The notes: generated by a model from the letters alone, not told the origin. A stretch of DNA of 64,000 bases from Cohnella algarum (GCF_016937515.1 NZ_JAFHKM010000002.1:434001-498000); one strand, 5' to 3'; shown: positions 50,591 to 60,601, numbered from the stretch's first letter. Numbers and translations: made by a program.

Positions 50591-52354
50591 CTACGACAGC
50601 ATAATCAACTAACAGGATTTTCCTGGAGGATGTCGAATACATAAGGGACACAAAATAAGTTGGAGTGTGCCCTTATGCTTTCGAAAAATCGCCTCGGCGC
50701 CGCGCCGAAAATCAATTTCCGACCCGAGTTGACTAACTGCCCGCATTGCGGGGTCAAGCTTAAGCGATCCCATACCGCCTGGAACAAAAAAATCACTACA
50801 CTAACTGGTGTTATTCATGCCTGGAGCATGGCCTACATGTGTCCTAATGCAAGCTGCGTTCACACAGGCGTAGCCTATAAATCAGCGGAAGCCGAAATGC
50901 TGAGCATGAAGTATTCTTCTTATGGCTACGATGTGCTCGGCCTCGTTGGGGAGTTGCGTTTTAAGCAGCACCGCACGTGTAAAGAGATTGCAGAGTTGCT
51001 AAACGAGCGCGGGATTGTAGCTAGTGAGCGATATGCGCAAACACTCTATGAACGCTATCAAACCCTGCTGGCGGCCAGTCTTGACGAGCATGTAAGACAA
51101 AGCTTGGCGGAAACCACGGCACAAAATGGCGGCATCATTCTCTCCATGGACGGCGTCCAGCCGGAAAAAGGAAATGAGATGCTCTATGTCATTCGAGAGG
51201 TGTTCAGTGGCACAGTTTTGGCGGCTCAGAACATGAAAAGCGGAGCCGCTGGCGAATTACGCAGCCTCATCGAGCCAATTATTGAGTTGGGCTTCCCCGT
51301 CGTCGGAATCGTCAGTGACGGACAAGTTTCCATTCGTCAGGCATTCGAAACGCTTCTGCCGGATGTGCCGTATCAGTACTGCCAGTACCACTACCTTAAA
51401 GATATTGCCAAACCTGTTGTAGATGCGGATCGCAAACTCAAGATGGAGCTAAAGAAGAGCATGCGCGGCTTGCGGGAAGTCGAAAGGAAGATCGAGCAAG
51501 TTGAGAAGAATGCCGTGGAAGCTGCTCAAGCAAACGAAGGCGTAGCCACAGACACTTCATGTGTTAGGGCGGAAACCATTGCAAGCGAAGCGCAGGTTGC
51601 AAAAGGTTATGTCGCTGCGGTTCGCGCTCTGCTTCTGGAGGACGGGGAACCGCCGCTCAAATTGCCCGGGATGCTTATTTATGAACGAGCTCAAGCCATA
51701 CAGGCGTCGCTTGCGCGGTGCTTGACTAAAAAAAGAGCCTCATCTCCTCCAAGGTCTGGTCAGAATTTTCAGCAAACTTGATGAGCAGGCCACCAGATAT
51801 GCGTCTGTCGTTCGCTGGGCTACACCGCTAGCCCATATCGCGGCTACCTTGGCGCCAGACGAAGACAAGACGAGCGAAACGGTTGAGTGGGAAATGACCC
51901 AATTGCTCGGGTGGCTGAAACAGACTTACATCGATGAACAGGATGCCCCTATGGTGACCACTGTACTGAACTACTCTCGCGGCTTCTGGAAGGGACTGTT
52001 CACTAGTTACGATCACTACCACATCCCTCGTACGAACAACGATCTGGAACAGTTTTTCCGCCGAATGAAGGCTGTTCATCGCCGAATTACTGGGCTACGC
52101 AATTGGAACAGCTACATTGTGCGTAATGGAGAAATGATTGTACTTGTAGACGATGCACTTCGACAAAAACACATCATCGCCCGTTTAAGAACGGTGGGCT
52201 ATGAAAAATATGCAACGCGCAAAGCACGATGGGACCGGCGGCTATCCGAAAGCGTTCAGCGTAGAAGATTTAACCGCCAGCCCATCGCTTTTCTAGAGAA
52301 ACTGGAGGCACAATGGGATCAAATTATGTGAGTTAGTTAATTGTGCCGTCGTAG
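50591..52354 (+). mobile_element. Complete insertion sequence, about 1.76 kb
   Basis: The terminal inverted repeats are at 50591-50613 and 52332-52354: both begin CTACGAC inward and match at 20 of 23 positions. The element is flanked by A runs (8 on the left, 9 on the right), which fits an 8-9 bp target duplication within poly-A. It contains one transposase gene on the plus strand, whose stop lies at the edge of the right repeat. The family was not firmly identified; 8-bp duplications and an N-terminal zinc finger are compatible with ISL3 or MULE-like groups. Confidence 0.88.
50675..52331 (+). pseudogene. DDE transposase, frameshifted at a seven-A run
   Basis: The two frames join into a ~551-residue transposase. 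They show a zinc finger (CPHCG, then CPNASC), the catalytic aspartates in ILSMDGVQ and GIVSDGQ, a CQYHYLKD segment and a late glutamate in NNDLEQFFRRMK. The first frame stops at 51781; the continuation (EPHLLQGLVRIFSKLDEQAT...) is in the +1 frame after the A run 51728-51734. One A fewer restores a single frame. The change is +1, unlike the usual -1 slippage of IS elements, so mutation or sequence error is more likely than programmed frameshifting. GGAG precedes the ATG at 50675. Confidence 0.82.
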
Positions 52355-52449
52355 AAAAAAAAACGCGCCTTTGCAGGTGCGTCGATAATAGACCGCTTTT
52401 GGCTTGCACGACCGTTTTGCTTTGACCGCCGTAATTCGCCAACTCGCAT

Positions 52450-53538
52450 TCAAGCTTTCGTTTCCGATTGGTCCACTTCGAGCAGATCGAGCAAAAACAT
52501 GAAAATCGGAATGCCGATGATCAGTCCCCAAATGCCCATATAATGCTGGGAGAATATGAGGATGATGAACGTGTAGAACATCGGAAGCTTCGTTTTGTGG
52601 GCGTAGAGCCTGGGGTTAAGAAAGTACGTTTCCACCGCGTGGATGGCCAAAATCATGACGACGGTCCACAGCACCAGCGAAAAGCCGCCGACCTGGTAAC
52701 CGATGATGCCGATCGGGATGAAGGAAATGACGACTCCGGCGACCGGAATGAGGCTGAGCAGAAACACCATGATCGTCAGCGCGAACAAATAAGGGAATCC
52801 CATAATCCATAAGCCGATCATCGTAAACGCGGTGTTGAAAACGGCGATGAGGAGCTGCACTTCGATCACTTTGCCGAAGGACGAGGTGAACTTCCGGCTG
52901 AAATATTCGAATTCGCTGTACACCCAGCTGATTTTGCTCGTGCGGAACTTTTCCGTAAATTTGACGATCTTGCCCCGCTGCAGCAAATAAAAAAAGCTTA
53001 AAATCAGGACGATCAGAATGATTTCCAGCCACTTGCCGAGCTTCCCGATGTAGTGGATGGCGCTTCCAAAGTATGCCTGATAGTCCACGTCTCCCTTTTC
53101 CAGGGCGTCGATCATCTTCTGAACGATCTCGTTGCTGTTCGGCGTCGTCAAAAACCGTTCGATGCTCAGAATCAAATCGCTGACCTGGCTGATGATTTTC
53201 GGGACGTAATTCGTGATTCCGTAGACAAGCCCTCCGGCGATCAGCACGTACAGCAGGACGACGACCACGGTGGACGATACCGGAAAGAAGCGGTTGAGGC
53301 CTTTCGTAACCAGGCTTTGCAAACGGCCCATGACGAACGTCACGAGGAACAGAAGCAGGAGCAGGTTAAGCATATGGCGAAGACTGAACAGCAGCAACAC
53401 GACAAGCAAAAGAAATAAAATCCTTCGAACCCCGGTCTGGGCAAAAAACGTTCGCAGCGCTTCCATCGACTTCCCTCGTTTACATTCGTCTAAATCCTTT
53501 TTACGGGTAAAAGGATCCGGCGTTTCACTTTCGTTCAC
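52450..53538 (-). CDS. AI-2E/UPF0118 family transporter
   Basis: A 362-residue membrane protein of the AI-2E (PerM/YtvI/YueF) family with about seven to eight helices. It has an amphipathic stretch in the middle (residues 130-200) and the family's late helices around GVVISFIPIGIIGYQVGGFS and IWGLIIGIPIFMFLLDLLEV. Members have been linked to AI-2 export or Na+/H+ antiport; the substrate here is unknown. The GTG at 53538 follows GGAGGAA closely. It is transcribed away from the oxidoreductase genes. Confidence 0.9.
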   Translation of the reverse strand: MNESETPDPFTRKKDLDECKRGKSMEALRTFFAQTGVRRILFLLLVVLLLFSLRHMLNLLLLLFLVTFVMGRLQSLVTKGLNRFFPVSSTVVVVLLYVLIAGGLVYGITNYVPKIISQVSDLILSIERFLTTPNSNEIVQKMIDALEKGDVDYQAYFGSAIHYIGKLGKWLEIILIVLILSFFYLLQRGKIVKFTEKFRTSKISWVYSEFEYFSRKFTSSFGKVIEVQLLIAVFNTAFTMIGLWIMGFPYLFALTIMVFLLSLIPVAGVVISFIPIGIIGYQVGGFSLVLWTVVMILAIHAVETYFLNPRLYAHKTKLPMFYTFIILIFSQHYMGIWGLIIGIPIFMFLLDLLEVDQSETKA

Positions 53539-53826
53539 GCATTTCCTCCGTTCTCATTTTAGAGTACCCCTTTTCGATAAGCGAGGCAAGCTGAGAGGCC
53601 GCCTTTCTTTCGTTAATCGTGAATCCGCAGTTTCGCGGTTTCGTTGACTGTGGTTACGCCCTTCCCTTTGCGGCCTCCCGTTCGCGGCCGAATGTGCTAC
53701 AATGGGGCCGTTCTTAAGCATCGACAGCCTGCTTGAATCCGGGTTGCAAGCGGTACCATACAACAGCTTATGCCGACAATCCGGCTCAATTTAACTTCAT
53801 GTTGAACAGGGAAGGTAGGATGAAAA

Positions 53827-54966
53827 ATGGAACAGGTCCGTTTCGGCATCATCGGAATGGGGAATATGGGAAGCGGCCATGCCGCAAGCCTGATGGCGGG
53901 GAAAATCAAGGGAGTCGCGCTCGCGGCGGTTTGCGAAGCCAGCGAGGCCCGCAGGCAGTCGATTCGCGAAACCTGGCCCGAGCTTGCCGTCTTCGAAACG
54001 TCCCGGCAGCTGTTCGAATCCGGCTTGGTCGACGCCGTTCTGATCGCGACGCCCCACTTCGATCACCCGACGAACGCCATCGCCGCTTTCGACCATGGGC
54101 TGCACGTATTGATCGAAAAGCCGGCGGGCGTTTCCGTGGCGCGCGTGCGTCCGATGAACGAAGCGGCCGCGGCGAGCGGCAAAACGTTCGGCATTATGTA
54201 CAATCAGCGCATGAACCCCCTTTACGCCAAAGTCCGCGATCTGGTCGTCTCGGGCGAGCTCGGCGAAATCCGCCGCACGAACTGGATCATTACGAACTGG
54301 TACCGCCCGCAAGCTTATTACGATTCGGGCACCTGGCGCGCGACGTGGGCCGGCGAAGGCGGCGGCGTCCTGCTTAACCAATGTCCGCACCAGCTGGACC
54401 TGTGGCAATGGACGACCGGCCTGATGCCTGCCCGGGTCCGAGCGTTCTGCCATTTCGGCAAGTACCGGAATATCGAGGTGGAAGACGAAGTCACCGCCTA
54501 TGTGGAATATGCCAACGGAGCGACCGGCGTGTTCATCACGACGACCGGCGAAACGCCGGGAACGAACCGCTACGAGGTGATCGGAGACCGCGGAAAGCTG
54601 GTCATCGAAGACGGGAAATTGCACTATTGGCGGCTGCGCGAGTCCGAGCCGGAATTCAACGCGCGAAATACCGTTTCTTTTGCGGCGCCCGAAGTCTGGC
54701 GGGTCGACGTCGGCGATTTCGGGCCGAGCCCCGAGCACGTCGGCCTGATGCAAAACTTCGCCGATGCGATCCTGCGCGGAACGCCGCTTGTCGCCCCGGG
54801 CGAGGAAGGCATGCTGGGCCTTTCCATTTCCAACGCGATGCATTTGTCTTCCTGGCAAGACCGCTGGGTGGAGCTGCCGCTGGACGAAAACGAATTCGAA
54901 CGCCAGCTCCAGGCCCGAATCGACAATTCCGTTTATAAACGCGACGGCGTCGCCGCCGGCAAATAA
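53827..54966 (+). CDS. Gfo/Idh/MocA-family oxidoreductase
   Basis: A 379-residue NAD(P)-dependent sugar dehydrogenase-like protein: N-terminal Rossmann motif GIIGMGNMGSGHAAS, the EKP motif LIEKPAGVS that holds catalytic Lys, and a C-terminal alpha/beta domain with NQCPHQLDLWQW in the active-site region. It probably oxidises an inositol or sugar derivative. An extended -10 box (TGCTACAAT, 53695-53703) lies upstream. A second family member and an AraC regulator follow, suggesting a small sugar-catabolic unit. Confidence 0.92.
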   Translation: MEQVRFGIIGMGNMGSGHAASLMAGKIKGVALAAVCEASEARRQSIRETWPELAVFETSRQLFESGLVDAVLIATPHFDHPTNAIAAFDHGLHVLIEKPAGVSVARVRPMNEAAAASGKTFGIMYNQRMNPLYAKVRDLVVSGELGEIRRTNWIITNWYRPQAYYDSGTWRATWAGEGGGVLLNQCPHQLDLWQWTTGLMPARVRAFCHFGKYRNIEVEDEVTAYVEYANGATGVFITTTGETPGTNRYEVIGDRGKLVIEDGKLHYWRLRESEPEFNARNTVSFAAPEVWRVDVGDFGPSPEHVGLMQNFADAILRGTPLVAPGEEGMLGLSISNAMHLSSWQDRWVELPLDENEFERQLQARIDNSVYKRDGVAAGK

Positions 54967-55006
54967 AAGCGGCCGCCTCGTCCGAAACACGAAAGGAGTT
55001 CATTCC

Positions 55007-56109
55007 ATGACCGGCAACAATCGCAGCAACGCCCTGTTCGGCAGCAGCAACGGCCAAACGTACGCGCCCTCCGCCGAAAAGCCCGAGAAGGTTTGCGGCC
55101 CCGGGGAATTCGCGATCGCCGCCGTCGCGCTCGATCACGGCCATATTTACGGCCAATGCCAGGGCCTCGTCGAAGCGGGAGCGACGATCAAATGGGTTTA
55201 CGATCCCGACCCGGCGAAGGTCGAAGCGTTCCGAAAGGTATTCCCCGGCGCGCAGGCGGCCCCCTCCGAAGAGACGGTTTTTGCGGACGACGAGGTCCGT
55301 CTCGTGGCGGCGGCCGCGATCCCGAGCGATCGGGGGCCGCTCGGCGTTCGCGCGATGAGGGCGGGGAAGCATTATTTTACCGACAAGGCGCCGTTCACGG
55401 ATCTCGCCCAGCTGGAGGAGGCCCGCCGGGCGGCTGCGGAAACCGGCAACAAATACATGGTGTACTACAGCGAACGGCTGCACGTGGAAAGCGCCGTGTA
55501 CGCGGGCAAGCTCGTCCGCGACGGCGCGATCGGCCGCGTCGTCCAGGTGTTGGGCACCGGACCGCACCGGCTGGGTACCGGAAGGCCGGACTGGTTTTTC
55601 CAAAAAAGCCGGTACGGGGCATTCTGTGCGACATCGGCAGCCATCAGATCGAGCAGTTTTTGTTTTTTGCCGGGTGCAAGGACGCGCGCGTGCTGCACAG
55701 CAAAGTCGCCAACTACCGCAACCCGGGCCATCCCGAGCTTGAGGATTTCGGCGATGCGACGCTTGTCGGGGACAACGGGGCGACGAACTATTTCCGCGTC
55801 GACTGGCTGACGCCGGACGGACTCGGCACCTGGGGTGACGGCCGGACGTTTATTCTCGGCACCGACGGGTATATCGAGCTGCGCAAGTACATCGACATCG
55901 CCCGTTCCGGCAGCGGCAACCACGTCTATCTGGTCAACCACGAAGGAGAGGCGCATTTCGACGTGTCGGGCAAAATCGGCTACCCGTTTTTCGGCGAGCT
56001 GATCCTCGACTGCCTGAACGGCACCGAGAACGCGATGACGCAGGAGCACGCGTTCAAAGCCGCCGAGCTTTGCCTGATCGCCCAGCGGGATGCGGTTCGG
56101 GTCGGTTGA
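55007..56109 (+). pseudogene. Gfo/Idh/MocA-family oxidoreductase, frameshifted
   Basis: The reading from the ATG at 55007 gives a dehydrogenase N-terminal half (AIAAVALDHGHIYGQCQGLV, HYFTDKAPFTDLAQLEEARR) and loses frame near 55616. The downstream frame continues ILCDIGSHQIEQFLFFAG to the stop at 56109. One more G in the four-G run 55616-55619 would restore RYGGILCDIGSHQ. The intact product would be ~367 residues with normal family motifs, so the gene is either freshly broken or misread. GAAAGGAG precedes the start, 40 bases after the previous oxidoreductase gene. Confidence 0.85.
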
Positions 56110-56252
56110 CCGAAAGCAAGACCAATGCAAGCAAGACCGGCTCGGATGAAATCGCCTTCAAAACATGATACAATCGTTCAAAAGAGCGATGAACCCTGTC
56201 GGCGCGAACAGCCGGCGGGGTTCATCGAACGTTTGAAGGCGGGGGTACCGAG

Positions 56253-57149
56253 ATGACCGTCTTTCCGATTGTTCAGTGGAGTCATCCGATCGATTTCGCT
56301 TACCGAAGCTCTGCGCCTTATGTCAACCCGACGTTCCACTCCCATGCCTTTTACGAGATTTACTACTTCCATGAAGGCCAGTGCACGTATTTGATCGGAG
56401 ACCGCATCATGACGCTCTCGCCGGGCGATCTCATCCTCATGCACGGCATGACGCTGCACCGGCCGCATCCGCAGGCCGACGTCCCGTACGTTCGCTCGCT
56501 GGCTCATTTCGATCCGGCTTACCTGCGCCGCGCCCTGCCCCCCGAGACGGCGGAAAGCCTGCTTTTGCCATTCGACGAGCTCCGGAATTACCGGATTTCC
56601 CTGACCGGGGAGCGGCGCGAAGAAACCGAGCGGCTGCTTGCGGATTTGCACATTCTGAAGCAAGCCGCCGTTCAGCCCGAGACGGCCCGGCCCTTCGCTT
56701 ACGAACGGTTCGCCCTGCGCTTTTTCGAGCTGCTCTACGTCATCAAGGAATGCTGCCTGCAGCCGGTCGAAGAGCAAGCCCACCGCTCGGAACGGGAGCG
56801 CCACGTTCAGAACGTCATCTCCTATCTGGAGAAGACCTACCACGAGCCCGTTACGCTGGCCTCCATCGCCGACGAACTCCATTTGACCAAAACGTATCTC
56901 TCGAACCTGTTCAAGGACGTCACCGGGACGACGGTGTTTCAGTACTTGTACAATCGGCGGATCAATCAGGCCAAAATTCTATTCCGGCTCGATCCCGGGC
57001 ATTCCGTGGCCGAAGTGGGCAAGTCCGTCGGCTTCCCGCACGCGGCGCATTTCAGCCGCGTCTTCAAAGCGGCCGTCGGCTGCACGCCGGACGCCTATCG
57101 CCGCAAAATGGCGGAGCAGCAACGCACGTTAGCCGAAGCCGACATCTAA
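56253..57149 (+). CDS. AraC-family regulator with cupin sensor domain
   Basis: A 298-residue AraC regulator: N-terminal cupin-like domain (NPTFHSHAFYEIYYFHEGQC; MTLSPGDLILMHG) that should bind a sugar, then two C-terminal helix-turn-helix units (LASIADELHLTKTYLSNLFK; VAEVGKSVGFPHAAHFSRVF). It probably controls the two upstream oxidoreductase genes. GGGGGTACCGAG precedes the ATG. A group II intron begins 20 bases after its stop, on the other strand. Confidence 0.92.
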   Translation: MTVFPIVQWSHPIDFAYRSSAPYVNPTFHSHAFYEIYYFHEGQCTYLIGDRIMTLSPGDLILMHGMTLHRPHPQADVPYVRSLAHFDPAYLRRALPPETAESLLLPFDELRNYRISLTGERREETERLLADLHILKQAAVQPETARPFAYERFALRFFELLYVIKECCLQPVEEQAHRSERERHVQNVISYLEKTYHEPVTLASIADELHLTKTYLSNLFKDVTGTTVFQYLYNRRINQAKILFRLDPGHSVAEVGKSVGFPHAAHFSRVFKAAVGCTPDAYRRKMAEQQRTLAEADI

Positions 57150-57169
57150 GCTGCCCGGCAAGCGAACGA

Positions 57170-59048
57170 ATCGAGTAGGAGGAGGCGCCTAGCCTCCGTC
57201 CTCTCACACCACCGTACATGCGGGTCCGCATACGGCGGTTCCAAAAGGTTAACAAAGTGCTAAATAACGAGTAAGCAAACTTTTCAGCCCTTTCGCTTCC
57301 CAGTAGGAAGTCGGGAGGGCATTATTTGTGTTTCGAGACATTTCCCAAGCACCGCGTCTGGAGTTAGCCATGACAAAACACGCCCATTCTGGGACGCCGA
57401 GTGCTCGAAGCTCACGGATTCGAGTACGTACACGTTTCCATTGCTTCCATAAGCACATACGCAGTCTGCGGCGAGTCCACTGGTCGAGTTTCTCGCAGTG
57501 TCCCTTTGCCGATGCTAGTCGGAAATAGCCAATCCAGCCGATGAGATAGCGGTTTAATTGCATAATCCGGTTTTCCATAGACATCGACCGCGAACGGTTC
57601 GTCAGCTCTCGTACCTTCTCTTTAAACCGCGAAATGGTCTGTGGGGCTAACCGAATCGTCGCCTTTTTATCCCACAGGAAACTGAATCCGAGGAACTTAC
57701 GGTTCCAAGGACGATCTACTGCGCTTTTCTCTCGATTCACTTTCAGTTTCAGCTTTCCTTCTACGAAGCGCGTTACCGACTCCATGACGCGTTCGCCTGC
57801 ACGTTTACTGGCAACGAAAATATTGCAGTCGTCCGCATAGCGGACAAATCGCAATCCTCGTTTTGTCAGCTCTTTGTCCAAGTCGTCCAGTAGAATGTTC
57901 GCTAAAAGCGGGCTCAGAGGTCCCCCTTGCGGCGTTCCCTCTCCCGTCTTTTCGAACACCCCATTCGCCATAACCCCAGCATTAAGATAGGCGCGAATGA
58001 GCTTTAGGACACGCTTGTCCGTCACTTTCCTTGCTACTCTTGCCATGAGCATGTCGTGGTTGATTCGGTCAAAGAACTTCGCTAAGTCCATGTCTACCAC
58101 CCATCGAAAACCTTCCTGGATGTAGTGCTGAGCTTGCTTTACCGCGTCATGCGCTCGCTTTCCGGGGCGAAAGCCGTAGCTACGCCTCGAGAAGTCCGCA
58201 TCGAAGATCGGATTCATCACTTGTAGAAGGGCTTGTTGAAGAAAGCGGTCCATCACGGTCGGGATGCCAAGCAGCCTCACGCCGCCTCCGGGCTTGGGGA
58301 TTTCCACTCGTTTGACGGGCATGGGTCTGTAGGTTCCCGCGAGGAGTTCGGTTTTCACCGTTTCCCAGTGCGTTTTCAGGTAAGCTTGTAGATTCGCTAC
58401 CGTTACACTGTCCACACCGGGCGCCCCTCCGTTCTGCACCACTCGCTTGTAGGCGAGCCTAAGGTTATCTCCTTTGAGCATTCGTTCTAACAAGTCGTTA
58501 TTCGCTTCGCGAGAGGAAGGGGCGACTTGTGCCGTCGTAGAACTCGGCGCTTCGGCATACCCTGACGGCTTCACCGCTTCTCTTTGCCGCAAGCTCTCTT
58601 GCGAGATATTCTGCTGTCTTTGCTCCTCGTGCGAACGCATCGGTTTCCTCTCTCCTTTCGGTTCAGCCCTTCCGGTTTCCGGCGTCCCGTACTCCCGTAC
58701 TATGGCCTCTGCTGACTCCTGCGGATTCAGCACAGCCTTCCGACTGTGGTTACGAAGTAACTTCGCATTTTCCGCAGGTCTCCCCAGATAAGAACGTCAT
58801 CTTTCTGCCCGCAACCACCCAAGTTTACAGGGAAAGCCCTTGGCGACTTTGGATTTCGTCATGTGTAGGTGACTCATCCGACTAACCCTGCCTCAAATTG
58901 AGTTCGTGTACCTTGGCTCGTGCATTTGCCTCCAGCTTCCTTCAGATTCCGCCTCGCGGCTGACACCCTTGCTCTTGGCTAACGGTAGGCGTTCGCCAGC
59001 CCCCGTTCGGGACTTTCACCCTAGAGATGACGCCCATGCTGGGCGTAC
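57170..59048 (-). mobile_element. Group II intron, probable bacterial class C
   Basis: On the minus strand the RNA begins GTACGCCCAGCATGGGCGTC and contains GGGTGAAAGTCCC, typical of a group II 5' region. It encodes a reverse transcriptase, and ends with domain V (from GAACCGCCGTATGCGG to GTACGGTGGTGT) and a domain VI hairpin finishing CCTACTCGAT. The 5' end lies four bases after the T run of the sulP terminator, the favoured insertion context of class C introns. Domains I-IV fill 58641-59048. The exact ends are inferred from known boundary patterns. Confidence 0.88.
57249..58640 (-). CDS. ltrA: Group II intron reverse transcriptase/maturase
   Basis: A 463-residue intron-encoded protein: reverse transcriptase blocks with FDRINHDML and the catalytic FVRYADDCNIF, then a maturase (X) domain of GIIM type (LIGWIGYFRLASAKGHCEKL). 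It has no HNH endonuclease, consistent with class C introns. The ATG at 58640 has AAGGAGAG about 9 bases upstream, which is preferred to an earlier in-frame start at 58733. The stop lies directly before domain V. It appears full length and uninterrupted, so the intron may be active. Confidence 0.93.
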   Translation of the reverse strand: MRSHEEQRQQNISQESLRQREAVKPSGYAEAPSSTTAQVAPSSREANNDLLERMLKGDNLRLAYKRVVQNGGAPGVDSVTVANLQAYLKTHWETVKTELLAGTYRPMPVKRVEIPKPGGGVRLLGIPTVMDRFLQQALLQVMNPIFDADFSRRSYGFRPGKRAHDAVKQAQHYIQEGFRWVVDMDLAKFFDRINHDMLMARVARKVTDKRVLKLIRAYLNAGVMANGVFEKTGEGTPQGGPLSPLLANILLDDLDKELTKRGLRFVRYADDCNIFVASKRAGERVMESVTRFVEGKLKLKVNREKSAVDRPWNRKFLGFSFLWDKKATIRLAPQTISRFKEKVRELTNRSRSMSMENRIMQLNRYLIGWIGYFRLASAKGHCEKLDQWTRRRLRMCLWKQWKRVRTRIRELRALGVPEWACFVMANSRRGAWEMSRNTNNALPTSYWEAKGLKSLLTRYLALC

Positions 59049-59052
59049 TACG

Positions 59053-59085
59053 AAAAAACCGGCGGGGCGAACATCGCCCCGCCGG
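59053..59085 (-). terminator. Terminator of sulP
   Basis: A 12-bp perfect stem (CCGGCGGGGCGA and its complement) with a 3-base loop is followed on the minus strand by six T residues, directly upstream of the group II intron insertion point. Confidence 0.9.
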
Positions 59086-59105
59086 TTAAGCTTGTCCATC
59101 CTTTT

Positions 59106-60509
59106 TTACGAAACGGCCGGATGGCCGACAAACCGGACTTTCTTGCCCTTGTCGGACAAGCGCCCCTCGATTTTATCCAAGGCAAGCCTTGCGGTATGGT
59201 CCCATACCTGCGCGCCCGTCAGATCGATGCACACTTTGTCCGTTTCGTCGGCAAAATCGATCCGTTCGAGCAGCGTTTCGCTGGAGATGAAAAACAGCTG
59301 CCCGCGCACGCGGTACACTTTCTCATCCCCCCGCATTTCCTCCGTGACCTCGAGTCTGGCGGACTTCAGCGCATGCACGATAATGCTGAGCGCGACCCCG
59401 ACGAGAACGCCGATGGCCAAATTATGCGTGACGACGACGATCGCGACGGTAGCCGCCATGACCAGCGCCTCGGAAACGGGAACGCGGCGTATCGTCCGGA
59501 AATAGTTCCAATCGAAAATTTCCATGCACACGTATATCATAAACCCGACCAGGGCCGCGATCGGAATCGCCGAAACGACGCCGCTCAGCGCGAATACGAG
59601 CACGAACAGCACGACGCCCGCTACGAGCGTGGACAGCCTGGAACGGCCCCCGTTTTTGACGTTGATGACCGATTCCGCAACCAGGGCGCACCCCGCCATG
59701 CCGCCCATAAAGCCGGTGACGGTATTGGCGATGCCTTGGCCGCGCATTTCCTTGTCCTTGCTCGTCTTCTCTTCGGTCAAATCGTCGATCATCGTCTGGG
59801 TCAGCAGCGTTTCCGCATAGCCGACGATCGCGAGCGACAACGAGACGGGAAGGATTTTCCACAGCGTATCCAGCGAGAACGGAACGTCCGGGAACGAAGG
59901 AATCGGAATCGAAGCCGTAATCGTCGCCAAATCCCCGACGGTCTGCATATTGCCGGGCAGCAGCAGGGAAACGACCGCCATCAGCGCAATGGCGATCAGC
60001 GGGGACGGCAAAGCTTTCGTGAATTTCGGAATCAGGTAAATCAGGATCAGCGTCCCCGCCGCCATCGCGTACATCGGCCACGATTCTCCGTCGAAGTAGC
60101 GCAGCTGCGAAATAAAAATAAGAATGGCAAGAGAATTGACGAAGCCGGTGATGACCGAGTGCGGGACGAGCCTCATCAGCTTGCCCATGCGAAACACGCC
60201 CATCAAATACTGCAAAATTCCCGTTAAAATCGTCGCGGCGAACAAATACTCGATCCCTTCGCTCGCCACCAGCGCGGTCATCAATACCGCCATCGAGCCC
60301 GCGGAGGACGATACCATCCCCGGCCGTCCGCCGAAAAAGGAAATGAGGATCAGAATGCAAATGGTCGAGTAAATGCTTACCATCGGATTGACGCCCGCGA
60401 TAAACGCAAACGCGAGCGAGTCGGGGATGAGCGCCAGAACCGTCGTGATCCCCGCAATAATGTCCGGCCTGACGTTCGAAAACCAGGTTTGCCTCCATTT
60501 CTGAATCAT
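59106..60509 (-). CDS. SulP-family anion transporter with STAS domain
   Basis: A 467-residue SLC26/SulP protein with about 12-14 membrane helices (DIIAGITTVLALIPDSLAFA near the start; GGMAGCALVAESVINVKNGG) and a C-terminal STAS domain (YRVRGQLFFISSETLLERID, CIDLTGAQVWDHTARLALDK). Family members move sulfate, bicarbonate or dicarboxylates; the substrate here is not determined. AAAAGGAGC precedes the ATG. It is a single-gene unit, terminated by the hairpin at 59053-59085. Confidence 0.92.
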   Translation of the reverse strand: MIQKWRQTWFSNVRPDIIAGITTVLALIPDSLAFAFIAGVNPMVSIYSTICILILISFFGGRPGMVSSSAGSMAVLMTALVASEGIEYLFAATILTGILQYLMGVFRMGKLMRLVPHSVITGFVNSLAILIFISQLRYFDGESWPMYAMAAGTLILIYLIPKFTKALPSPLIAIALMAVVSLLLPGNMQTVGDLATITASIPIPSFPDVPFSLDTLWKILPVSLSLAIVGYAETLLTQTMIDDLTEEKTSKDKEMRGQGIANTVTGFMGGMAGCALVAESVINVKNGGRSRLSTLVAGVVLFVLVFALSGVVSAIPIAALVGFMIYVCMEIFDWNYFRTIRRVPVSEALVMAATVAIVVVTHNLAIGVLVGVALSIIVHALKSARLEVTEEMRGDEKVYRVRGQLFFISSETLLERIDFADETDKVCIDLTGAQVWDHTARLALDKIEGRLSDKGKKVRFVGHPAVS

Positions 60510-60547
60510 ATTTTGCTCCTTTTATGAACGATTTATTTCCGTTCAGC

Positions 60548-60588
60548 AAAAAGAGCAGGTCGAGGGCCCCTGCGCCCTGCCTGCTCTT
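60548..60588 (-). terminator. Terminator downstream of tRNA-Lys
   Basis: Minus-strand arms AAGAGCAGG and CCTGCTCTT (60588-60580 and 60559-60551) pair perfectly and are followed by TTTGC. Confidence 0.7.
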
Positions 60589-60601
60589 GCATAGTCGATA
60601 G

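Noticed and set aside
51720..51800. Programmed -1 frameshift in the transposase
   Set aside because: The downstream motifs are in the +1 frame; the -1 frame reaches a stop within about 35 codons and lacks transposase motifs.
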